Notes under the pieces: model-generated
What the model saw: only the letters and a program-made list of their open reading frames with translations
Databases searched by the model: none
What the model was told of the DNA's origin: nothing
Source: Cyanobacteria bacterium OH_PDB_230
GTDB taxonomy: Bacteria > Cyanobacteriota > Vampirovibrionia > Gastranaerophilales > Gastranaerophilaceae
Direction of reading: 5' to 3'
Length of the DNA: 64,000 nucleotides
NCBI GenBank assembly: GCA_023421795.1
Contig: JAEZSO010000002.1
Span: 992,001-1,056,000, forward strand
Made by a program: the position numbers and the translations under genes
In this document: positions 27,012 through 34,613 of the stretch, one piece after another
Layout: each line of letters starts with the position of its first letter
Numbering within the stretch: position 1 is the stretch's first letter

Positions 27012-28844
27012 TTACAGATTACACATTGGTTGACTCGAGCTTTGTGTGTCAATTTTGTAGTTTTTAAGCCACTCGACCCCATATTTTGTAATATACAGGA
27101 AAATTGAGATTCTGTTTAAGAGGATAGAAAAAGAATATCCATACAGCTCCTTATTGTTTTCCATGTGAAGCCCTATAACTTCTCTTACTTCTTTATGGCT
27201 CATTCCCAAGGAGTCGAATTTTATACCCGTAGAGAAAGGCTCATCATCCGGGTCGAAATTGGTTATTCCGTATTTTGAAGGATTTTTGCTTATGATTGAT
27301 TGATTGCTCAGTACGAAAGGAATCACCCCGTTAGAATCAATCACATCACTGTTTTTTCTTATTATTTCTATTGTTTGAATGGCTTCTTCTTTTGTTTCTG
27401 TGGGTAGTCCGCAGAATGTCAGCGCATTATTCCAAATACCTGCGTTATGGGCATTCTTTAATACGTTAAATCTTTCGTCGAAGTCAACGCCTTTGTTGCT
27501 GAATTCGAGAACCCTTCTGGAGCCTGATTCTATCCCCCACAAGACCATCCTTAGGCCGGATTTTCTTGCTTTTTCTAAAATCTCTTTAGTAAATTCACTT
27601 TCTGTTCTGCTGTAGAAGTGATAATTTATATTCAGGTTGTTTTCTATTAATTTGTCTGCAAGTTCATTAAGGTAAGAAGGCCTAACCGCTTCATCTATTA
27701 TGTTGAAGTTGTTTATTTTATATTTTTTCTTGTATTCTTTTAATTCGTTTATTAATTTGTCTACATTTTTGAAGCTGTATTTTTTTCCATGTGAAAAGTC
27801 GCAGAATGTGCATTTTGCCCAATAACATCCCCTGTTGGTTTCAACAGGAAGGACTACTTCCGGCACAAAATAGTCTGAAAATTTAAAATCCGAAAAATCA
27901 GGCGTTGGCAATTCATCCAAGGAATAGGGCTCACATAAAGGATTCTGAATTATTTTGTTATCTTTTTTATAAACTATGTTAGGAACCTCTTCAATAGTTA
28001 TTTTGTTATCCAGATATTTGACAAGTTCTAGTATCGGTTTATCGCCTTCGCTCACCATTATTGAATCAGCAAAAATATCAAAGAAGTCAGGTTCCTTTTT
28101 TACGCTTTCGAGGATTCTGGTAAAGTAATTCCCGCCAATACTTATATGGGCGTTGGTATGTTTCTTTAATAAGCTTGAAAGAGTTAAACCTGCAATCAAT
28201 TGAGTGTTTGTGTTTATTGATATTCCTATATAGTTGGCTTTTTTCTTAATTATTTTCGGAAGCCACTTCTTGTAAAATTCTGTAAAAATATTAGTTGATT
28301 CAGAAAAAACAAAGTATTTAACCAATTCATAATTGTATTTCAATAGCTGGTTTTCATATGAATAAAACAATATTTCAGTCGGAGCATAAGGAAGTGAAGC
28401 TATTTCTAACGCGGCATTTATTGTTTTGTTAGCTTTTCTATAACTTTCCGGGTTATAAAAAAACTTGTTACTTTTAATGATTGAAACGGCTCTATCTATT
28501 TGCTCCGGGATTTTTTCCAGAAGATGCGCTTTATGATTGAAATAATCGCCTATCCTTTTCTGTTTTGTAATTAGGGTTTTTATTTCTATTGGATAATCTT
28601 CTTCGTTAAAATCAGGGACTTCATATTTTTCTGCTTCTATTTCTATTTCTCTTTTTATTTGATGTAAGTTCTTTACTGTTTTTTTTAAGTGTGACTTTTC
28701 CAAGATTTCATTGAAAAATTTTACGTTTAAATCAATTGCTTCGGATTTTATTTTATTTTTTCTTAACTGAGCTACTAAGCTTGCTATACCAAGAGGAGGT
28801 GCCTGCGGCTGCCAGATTGGAGGTAATAAAAATAGGCATTTCAT
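27012..28844 (-). CDS. B12-binding-type radical SAM protein, paralogue 5 of 5
   Basis: 610 residues. LFLLPPIWQPQAPPLGIASL, then GISINTNTQLIAGLTLSSLL / SIGGNYFTR, GCYWAKCTFCDFSHGK (the only copy with Ala instead of Gly inside the motif), IDEAVRPSYL and VLWGIESGSRRVLEFSNKG. ATG start at 28844. First gene of the reverse-strand run; a good promoter sits upstream at 28899-28928. The C-terminal ~100 residues vary most among the five copies, which would suit different partners or substrates. Confidence 0.82.
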   Translation of the reverse strand: MKCLFLLPPIWQPQAPPLGIASLVAQLRKNKIKSEAIDLNVKFFNEILEKSHLKKTVKNLHQIKREIEIEAEKYEVPDFNEEDYPIEIKTLITKQKRIGDYFNHKAHLLEKIPEQIDRAVSIIKSNKFFYNPESYRKANKTINAALEIASLPYAPTEILFYSYENQLLKYNYELVKYFVFSESTNIFTEFYKKWLPKIIKKKANYIGISINTNTQLIAGLTLSSLLKKHTNAHISIGGNYFTRILESVKKEPDFFDIFADSIMVSEGDKPILELVKYLDNKITIEEVPNIVYKKDNKIIQNPLCEPYSLDELPTPDFSDFKFSDYFVPEVVLPVETNRGCYWAKCTFCDFSHGKKYSFKNVDKLINELKEYKKKYKINNFNIIDEAVRPSYLNELADKLIENNLNINYHFYSRTESEFTKEILEKARKSGLRMVLWGIESGSRRVLEFSNKGVDFDERFNVLKNAHNAGIWNNALTFCGLPTETKEEAIQTIEIIRKNSDVIDSNGVIPFVLSNQSIISKNPSKYGITNFDPDDEPFSTGIKFDSLGMSHKEVREVIGLHMENNKELYGYSFSILLNRISIFLYITKYGVEWLKNYKIDTQSSSQPMCNL

Positions 28845-28898
28845 TTATTGTTGCTCCTGAACATTAGATTAATGGTTAGATAAGGATGTTCTAATCTT

Positions 28899-28928
28899 AT
28901 TATAATCGTTTTTGCTTAGGTAATGCAA
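28899..28928 (-). promoter_or_regulatory. Sigma-70-type promoter of the radical SAM array
   Basis: Reverse strand TTGCAT, 18 bases, TATAAT; the -10 lies 54 bases before the ATG of paralogue 5. Confidence 0.6.
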
Positions 28929-29045
28929 AAATAATACTGAAATTGTATACTTTAATATATCTTTACATGCTTGTATATATCCTCCTTAAAGCTTTCTATG
29001 ACTGTGTTTTTCTAGATAAAAACTAATTTGGTTATACAAAAAGTA

Positions 29046-29074
29046 TTGCGTTCATGGTATGTTATTGATATAAA
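29046..29074 (+). promoter_or_regulatory. Sigma-70-type promoter of the glucan phosphorylase gene
   Basis: TTGCGT, 17 bases, TATAAA, 41 bases before the ATG at 29116. Confidence 0.55.
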
Positions 29075-29115
29075 ATTCATCGAAGATAGTTAATGTAAAT
29101 ATAAAAAGGAGAACT

Positions 29116-30807
29116 ATGGGATTACCTAAAGTAGCATATTTTTCAATGGAAATAGCAATGGATCAGTCTCTATGTACCTACTCTGGTGGCTTAGGGTTTC
29201 TTGCAGGGTCGCACATGCAGTCCGCAGGGTATCTTCAGCTTCCTATGGTTGGGGTTACAATGCTTTGGTCATATGGCTACTACAATCAAAGAATTGATCA
29301 TGATGGCAATGTCGAAGTTGCATATATTAGAAAGCACTATGACTTTTTAACTGATGTCGATACTTATGTTGATGTAGAAATTTTCGGTGAAAAAGTAAGA
29401 GTTAAGGCATTTAGAGTTGAGCCTGAATTATTCGGCACATGCCCTGTATATTTATTAACAACAGATGTTGAAGAAAACTCTGAATGGGCAAGATCAATCT
29501 CTCATAAATTATATGATGGAGATGAAAAAATTAGAGTAGCACAAGAAACAGTTCTTGGTGTAGCTGGTATTAGAGTTCTTCAGGCAGTTGGATACAACTT
29601 TGATTGTGTTCACATGAATGAAGGTCATGCACTTCCTGCTGCTTTTGAACTTTTGAGACAGTATAACGGTGACTTAGAACAAGTTAAAAGAAAAACTGTA
29701 TTCACTACTCATACACCTGTTGCAGCGGGTAATGAAGTTCACTGGGTTGACACGCTATTAGAAGGCGGATTCTTCTCAGGATGTTCAAGAGAAAGAGCTA
29801 TCGAGCTTGGTGGAGAGCACTTCTCGCTAACAGTAGCAGCATTAAGAATGAGTAGACTTGCCAACGCAGTATCTCAATTACACGGTTTAGTTGCTAATAA
29901 AATGTGGGATTGGGTAAGTGGACGCTGTCCTATCAGAGCAATCACAAACGCTGTAAATTTACATTATTGGCAAGATGAAAAAATTAGAGAATCTAAAACT
30001 TTAGAAGATCTATTAAATGCAAAAGTCGAAATGAAAAAAGACGTGTTCAGCTATATTGCTAATACAACTGGTAAAAGACTTGATCCAAATGTGTTAACAA
30101 TCACCTGGGCAAGAAGATTCGCAGACTACAAGAGAGCTTGGCTTATCTTTATGGATAAAGAAAGAATCACTAAGCTTTTAAACGAAAATAAAGTTCAATT
30201 GATATTCGCCGGCAAATTCCATCCGGATGACGTTATGGGTAGAGAAATGTTTAATAAAATATTACACAGATCTCACACAATGAAAAACGTAGTCGTTCTA
30301 GCCGGTTACGAATTGGAATTAAGTGCTAAACTTAAAAAAGCTTCTGATGTTTGGTTGAATACTCCGTTGAGACCATTTGAAGCGTCAGGTACTTCTGGCA
30401 TGTCAGCTAATATGAACGGTGCACTTCACTTATCATCATATGATGGTTGGACTGTTGAAGGTACGTTCCCTGGAATTAACGGCTACACAATTGAATACGC
30501 CGGTTTAGATGATGATATTCCATGGGAAGAAAGACACTGGAAAGATTATCAATGCATGATGGATATGATTGAAAATCAAATCATTCCAACATACTATGAT
30601 AACAAACTAGAGTGGGCAAGAATGATGAGACAGGCTATCAGAACAGCTGAGGCTTACTTCAACTCTGACAGAATGGTTGTTGAGTACTACAACAGACTTT
30701 ACAAACCAATCGCTCACGAAGATCCAAAAGATGGCGGATTAAATGGTGAAATTAAAATTGCTGAAAATCCAAATTATGATGCTTGGACATTCTCAAATAT
30801 TAAATAA
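29116..30807 (+). CDS. glgP: Alpha-glucan (glycogen) phosphorylase family protein
   Basis: 563 residues, similar to the shorter TIGR02094-type alpha-glucan phosphorylases (GT35) of bacteria and archaea. These release glucose-1-phosphate from glycogen or maltodextrin. Visible: PKVAYFSMEIA and YSGGLGFLAGSH at the N-terminus, HMNEGHAL, FTTHTPVAAGNE, ITNAVNLHYW, ITWARRFADYKRAWL, and the PLP-phosphate region EASGTSGMSANMNGAL. The residue that is normally the PLP-binding lysine in this last motif (GMK/NMK) is Ser430 here (codon 30403-30405), so PLP chemistry may be altered or lost; the rest is well kept. ATG after AAAAGGAG. Followed by a terminator. The catalytic role is therefore less certain than the family. 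Confidence 0.85.
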   Translation: MGLPKVAYFSMEIAMDQSLCTYSGGLGFLAGSHMQSAGYLQLPMVGVTMLWSYGYYNQRIDHDGNVEVAYIRKHYDFLTDVDTYVDVEIFGEKVRVKAFRVEPELFGTCPVYLLTTDVEENSEWARSISHKLYDGDEKIRVAQETVLGVAGIRVLQAVGYNFDCVHMNEGHALPAAFELLRQYNGDLEQVKRKTVFTTHTPVAAGNEVHWVDTLLEGGFFSGCSRERAIELGGEHFSLTVAALRMSRLANAVSQLHGLVANKMWDWVSGRCPIRAITNAVNLHYWQDEKIRESKTLEDLLNAKVEMKKDVFSYIANTTGKRLDPNVLTITWARRFADYKRAWLIFMDKERITKLLNENKVQLIFAGKFHPDDVMGREMFNKILHRSHTMKNVVVLAGYELELSAKLKKASDVWLNTPLRPFEASGTSGMSANMNGALHLSSYDGWTVEGTFPGINGYTIEYAGLDDDIPWEERHWKDYQCMMDMIENQIIPTYYDNKLEWARMMRQAIRTAEAYFNSDRMVVEYYNRLYKPIAHEDPKDGGLNGEIKIAENPNYDAWTFSNIK

Positions 30808-30830
30808 CCGTTTGACAAATATACTAAAAA

Positions 30831-30858
30831 AGCTTCAAGATATACTTGGAGCTTTTTT
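30831..30858 (+). terminator. Terminator after glgP
   Basis: Stem AGCTTCAAG/CTTGGAGCT (one T-G pair), 5-base loop, followed by TTTTT. The next gene starts 11 bases later. Confidence 0.88.
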
Positions 30859-30868
30859 GTGAGGAAAA

Positions 30869-31405
30869 ATGATAAATAAAAAAATAGAATTAAGAAAAAA
30901 AGCAAAACAAATCAGAAAATCCTTGGATATAAATGAAATAAGCAAGAGAATAACTGATAAACTTCTTAACTTACCTGAGTACAAAATATCAAAAAATATA
31001 TTTTCATATCACTCTTTTAAAGATGAAGTTGATACATTGAACTTGTTTCAAGATACAAGTAAAAATTGGTTCATACCAAGAGTTCATGAAAATCATTTGC
31101 TTGTATGTGAATATGACAAAAATTTATTGGTAGAGAATTGTTTTGGGATTAAAGAGTCTATGAAAGAACATAGCGATTCAGCTAATCTTGATATCGTAAT
31201 TCTTCCAGGCTTGATGGCCGATAAATCAGGAAATCGTTTGGGGTATGGAAAAGGCTATTACGATAGATTTTTAAGTTCTCTTTCTCATAGTCCAAAAAAA
31301 ATATTGCTGTTGCCGGAAGAACTTTTAATAGATGAACTGCCTATCGAAGAGCATGATTATAAATGTGAAATTATAATAACTCAGCATAATGTGTACAGAG
31401 TTTAA
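30869..31405 (+). CDS. 5-formyltetrahydrofolate cyclo-ligase
   Basis: 178 residues, usual length for the family, which converts 5-formyl-THF to 5,10-methenyl-THF with ATP. N-terminal basic helix KKIELRKKAKQIRKSL, middle SYHSFKDEVDT and the signature GYGKGYYDRFL near the C-terminus are all present. ATG at 30869 preceded by GTGAGGAAAAA. It starts directly behind the glgP terminator, so either read-through or an unseen promoter drives it. Confidence 0.92.
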   Translation: MINKKIELRKKAKQIRKSLDINEISKRITDKLLNLPEYKISKNIFSYHSFKDEVDTLNLFQDTSKNWFIPRVHENHLLVCEYDKNLLVENCFGIKESMKEHSDSANLDIVILPGLMADKSGNRLGYGKGYYDRFLSSLSHSPKKILLLPEELLIDELPIEEHDYKCEIIITQHNVYRV

Positions 31406-31442
31406 AAATTTTACTATTTTCGCAACAAAACTATTTAATAAT

Positions 31443-31471
31443 TTGCACGTCTACTATTTTATGAGTAAAAT
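31443..31471 (+). promoter_or_regulatory. Promoter of the 37-aa / M23 / LptD-like operon
   Basis: TTGCAC, 17 bases, TAAAAT; the small 37-aa gene starts 31 bases after the -10. Confidence 0.55.
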
Positions 31472-31501
31472 ATTAATATAAGTTATGGTGAGAGATTACT
31501 G

Positions 31502-31615
31502 ATGGAATTTTTTAGAACTAATCAAAAAATTATAATTGGGATAATAGCTATTAGTTTTGTTATTTGGACTGTTGGACCAATAGTATTTGCAGTAATGACA
31601 AGTATGCAAAAATAA
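31502..31615 (+). CDS. Single-pass membrane peptide, 37 aa
   Basis: MEFFRTNQKIIIGIIAISFV starts the protein: a short polar head, one long hydrophobic helix, then MTSMQK. The pattern resembles the N-terminal membrane anchor of PpiD/SurA-like chaperones without the rest. First gene of an operon with an M23 peptidase and an LptD-like protein (gaps 20 and 14 bases), which suggests an envelope role. It lies directly downstream of a promoter. No family name can be given. Confidence 0.6.
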   Translation: MEFFRTNQKIIIGIIAISFVIWTVGPIVFAVMTSMQK

Positions 31616-31635
31616 AAACTTTTTAGGAATATATA

Positions 31636-32754
31636 ATGCCGGTTTATTTTAATAAAAAAATATTTAGCGTCTTGGTGATGTTTATGTTTGTTATATCTTC
31701 TTTGCCTGTTGAAGCAAAGAGTCTTGTGCATGTTGAAAAAGAACGTAAGGCAGCCCAGGCTAAAATCAAAAGATTAAAGTTATTAGAGTCTCAAGAGACA
31801 AACAAGCTTTATAGAAACCAAATCAAGTTAGAGAAGAGCGAAAAAGCGCTCAAAGCTTCTAAACAGCAGTACACCTCGGCTCAGACAAAACTTGCGGATT
31901 TAAACAGCGAATTATCTTCTTCGATGTCTCAGTTTACAATTAGTGAATTTCAGGCAAGAAATCGAATAAGACAAATATATAAAAAGCAAAGAAGCGGATT
32001 GTTTGAACTATTGTTGTCCACCAATGATTTAAATATCTTTTTAGATAGAATATATTATCAAAATTTAATAGCCAAGAAAGATAAACACAAATTAATTTAT
32101 TTAAAAGAAAAAGCTAGAAGAGTAGCAAGGCTTAAGTATCAAGTTGAGCAAGAGCGACAAAATCTTGCCGGTGCAATACAAAATATGAATTATCAACAGC
32201 AAAACATTCAAAGCGCCATAGATAAAAATTCATATATGATACAAAAGTTAAGAACCGACAGGCATTCATATGAAAGAGCGGAAAAAGAACTGGCGAGACA
32301 ATCAGCAAGCTTGAGAAATATGATTTCCAGAAGCACAGAAAGATCGGAAATTTCTGTTTCAACAGGATTCATAAAGCCGGTTGAAGGACCAATCACCTCT
32401 CCATTCGGGTGGAGAGTGCACCCTATATTTAAAAGTAGAACTTTCCATTCAGGTATAGATATAGGTGGCCGAAATGGCAGCTCAATAAAAGCCTCTAACG
32501 CTGGAAGAGTGATTTATGCCGGCTGGTATGGCGGTTACGGAAAGGTTGTAATTATAGACCATGGGCGATATAATGGTTCTCCGACCACTACTTTGTATGC
32601 TCACTTATCTAGTTATAGAGTTAGCCCGGGTGATACAGTGACAAGAGGACAGGTAATAGGTAATGAAGGCTCTACTGGCTACAGTACCGGACCACATTTA
32701 CATTTTGAGGTTCGTATAAATGGACAGCCATGTAATCCTTTCAATTACATTTAA
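31636..32754 (+). CDS. Secreted M23 peptidase with coiled coil (EnvC/murein hydrolase activator type)
   Basis: 372 residues. Signal peptide with a hydrophobic core and AKS-type cleavage region near residue 28 (SSLPVEAKS). Residues ~30-235 form a long coiled coil (ERKAAQAKIKRLKLLESQET...). The C-terminal ~120 residues are a peptidase M23 (LytM) domain: GWRVHPIFKSRTFHSGIDIG gives the HxxxD zinc ligands and GPHLHFEVR the HxH motif. All zinc ligands are intact, unlike degenerate EnvC. Cuts or regulates peptidoglycan turnover in the periplasm, probably in cell division. ATG at 31636 has AGGAATATATA upstream. Confidence 0.92.
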   Translation: MPVYFNKKIFSVLVMFMFVISSLPVEAKSLVHVEKERKAAQAKIKRLKLLESQETNKLYRNQIKLEKSEKALKASKQQYTSAQTKLADLNSELSSSMSQFTISEFQARNRIRQIYKKQRSGLFELLLSTNDLNIFLDRIYYQNLIAKKDKHKLIYLKEKARRVARLKYQVEQERQNLAGAIQNMNYQQQNIQSAIDKNSYMIQKLRTDRHSYERAEKELARQSASLRNMISRSTERSEISVSTGFIKPVEGPITSPFGWRVHPIFKSRTFHSGIDIGGRNGSSIKASNAGRVIYAGWYGGYGKVVIIDHGRYNGSPTTTLYAHLSSYRVSPGDTVTRGQVIGNEGSTGYSTGPHLHFEVRINGQPCNPFNYI

Positions 32755-32768
32755 TTAGGAAGAAATAA

Positions 32769-34613
32769 ATGAAACGTAATTTGTTTATAACAATAAATCT
32801 GATATTTATATTTTTTCTTAATGTTTCGTCGCCTGCTTTTTCATCTGATTATTCATCGGAAATGACCAACAATCCTCAAGAAACTTCATTAATCGAGAAT
32901 ACTAAAGCAGAAAAAAAAATAATCAAAATCAAAAAAAACAAAAAATCAGAAGAGTCCAAGCAGACGTTTGTGGCATCAGATGTAGTTGTTGATTCTGATT
33001 ATATGGACTATTATCCTGATCGCTACGAGATAGAAGCTATAGGAAATGCTAAAGTAACCGTAAAAAGTCAAAACCTTACATTGTATGCGGATAAGATTGT
33101 CTTTAACCACGATTTAAACAATATAAAAGCTTATGACAACGTCAAAATAATAAACGATTCATCGGTAACTGATGGTGACTTTATAAATTTAGATTTAAAT
33201 CAAGAAAACGGTTTAATAACAAAACCTGTTACTAAAAATTATTCAATCAGAATAACTGCAAATGAAGGCTATTTGTACTCTGACAGAATTGAAGAGTATA
33301 ACGGGGTGGCAAAGATTCTTAAAAATTATAATTTAAGATTCGGTTCAACTTCATTTAATGGATTTGTTAACCCAGGCGGCGTCGGAATTGACAGTGATGA
33401 AGGTAAAGTTGCAAAAGAGTCCGGGATATACAGGATTAAAGCTAAAACTATATATATAGATTCTCGAGATGAACATAATGTAATGACTCTTAAAAATGCA
33501 GATTTATATATGAAAAAACTTAAAATCGGTAGTCTGCCATCTTTAAGGGTCGTATCAAATAAAGAACACCAATATGTCGAAACAAACATACCGGAATTCG
33601 GACAAGTCGCACAATTAGGTATGTATGCAGGGCCGGGTATAGTGTTAAACACTCCTGGTGCTTCTACTTTGAAAGTGGTTCCTTTAATAAATTATGCGGA
33701 CAGCGATTTTGGTATTGGTGGTTTAGTCAGATTTAAAAACGGAAGAAATTCAACAGATATCGGATATGGGTCTGTAAGAAATGAGTTTATAGTAAGCGGT
33801 TATCAAAAAATCGGTGATAATTTCACATTGGATTATTCTCAAAATTCATATCAAAACGAATGGTTCTTGGGATTCAGAAGACCGAGATATTCTACCCAGC
33901 TGCAATACTATAAAAGTTATTATCTTGATGATCTAGATGTTAGTTTCTCGCAAAGATTTTCGGGTGGATATTTTGTCGATACCGAGAAGCAGTTAGGCGA
34001 GGGCGATGGCCGTTTCAGATGGATGACTCAGACGCAAAAAGATTTATACACTTTCATTAACAAGAATGAAGATTTTAAATTAAAAATAGGTGCAGTAACT
34101 CAGACCGCAATGTCTTTGTATACTTCAGGAGATACCGTTGGTGTAGTTAGGGTTGGTCCGATGGTTACTACAAAGTATAAAAATTGGACTCAAAATTTAA
34201 TTTACTTCCAGTCAGCCACTGCAGGACAAAGTCCTTTTCTGTTTGATAAATATGCTTATGGCAAATCGAATATAATTCTTATTGAGAACCTAAAAATTAA
34301 TAAATACATTTCTCTTGGTTATTTGTCATCTATTGCCCTGCTTAGAGACAATTCAGAAGACAATATGTTCCAAGAAAACAGATTCTTGTTGAGCTTAGGG
34401 CCTGAATATGCAAGAGTAACTTTTGGATATGATGCTTTTAGACAGACGACAATGATGTTGTTATCTATGTTAGTTGGAACAGAAGGGTCGGATGTTAATT
34501 TTGATAAGGCAGTCATAAAAAATCCTGATACTTTGACTAAAAATAAGAACAAAAAGAAAAAAATTAATATATGGAATAAAGTATTCCCTGAGTTGCCTAA
34601 AAAAGCTGAATAG
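32769..34613 (+). CDS. LptD/OstA-like outer-membrane protein (cyanobacterial DUF3769-like)
   Basis: 614 residues. Signal peptide (FITINLIFIFFLNVSSPAFS). Residues ~75-140 hold an OstA/LptA-type beta-jellyroll stretch: YEIEAIGNAKVTVKSQNLTL, YADKIVFNHDLNNIKAYDNV. The remainder is beta-strand-rich with alternating aromatic and polar residues (FTLDYSQNSYQNEWFLGFRR) like a beta barrel. A basic KNKNKKKK segment lies near the C-terminus. It would take part in LPS export to the outer membrane. I compare it with the DUF3769 family of cyanobacteria from memory. Four hundred-residue C-terminal barrel is shorter than E. coli LptD. ATG at 32769 after AGGAAG. Confidence 0.75.
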   Translation: MKRNLFITINLIFIFFLNVSSPAFSSDYSSEMTNNPQETSLIENTKAEKKIIKIKKNKKSEESKQTFVASDVVVDSDYMDYYPDRYEIEAIGNAKVTVKSQNLTLYADKIVFNHDLNNIKAYDNVKIINDSSVTDGDFINLDLNQENGLITKPVTKNYSIRITANEGYLYSDRIEEYNGVAKILKNYNLRFGSTSFNGFVNPGGVGIDSDEGKVAKESGIYRIKAKTIYIDSRDEHNVMTLKNADLYMKKLKIGSLPSLRVVSNKEHQYVETNIPEFGQVAQLGMYAGPGIVLNTPGASTLKVVPLINYADSDFGIGGLVRFKNGRNSTDIGYGSVRNEFIVSGYQKIGDNFTLDYSQNSYQNEWFLGFRRPRYSTQLQYYKSYYLDDLDVSFSQRFSGGYFVDTEKQLGEGDGRFRWMTQTQKDLYTFINKNEDFKLKIGAVTQTAMSLYTSGDTVGVVRVGPMVTTKYKNWTQNLIYFQSATAGQSPFLFDKYAYGKSNIILIENLKINKYISLGYLSSIALLRDNSEDNMFQENRFLLSLGPEYARVTFGYDAFRQTTMMLLSMLVGTEGSDVNFDKAVIKNPDTLTKNKNKKKKINIWNKVFPELPKKAE

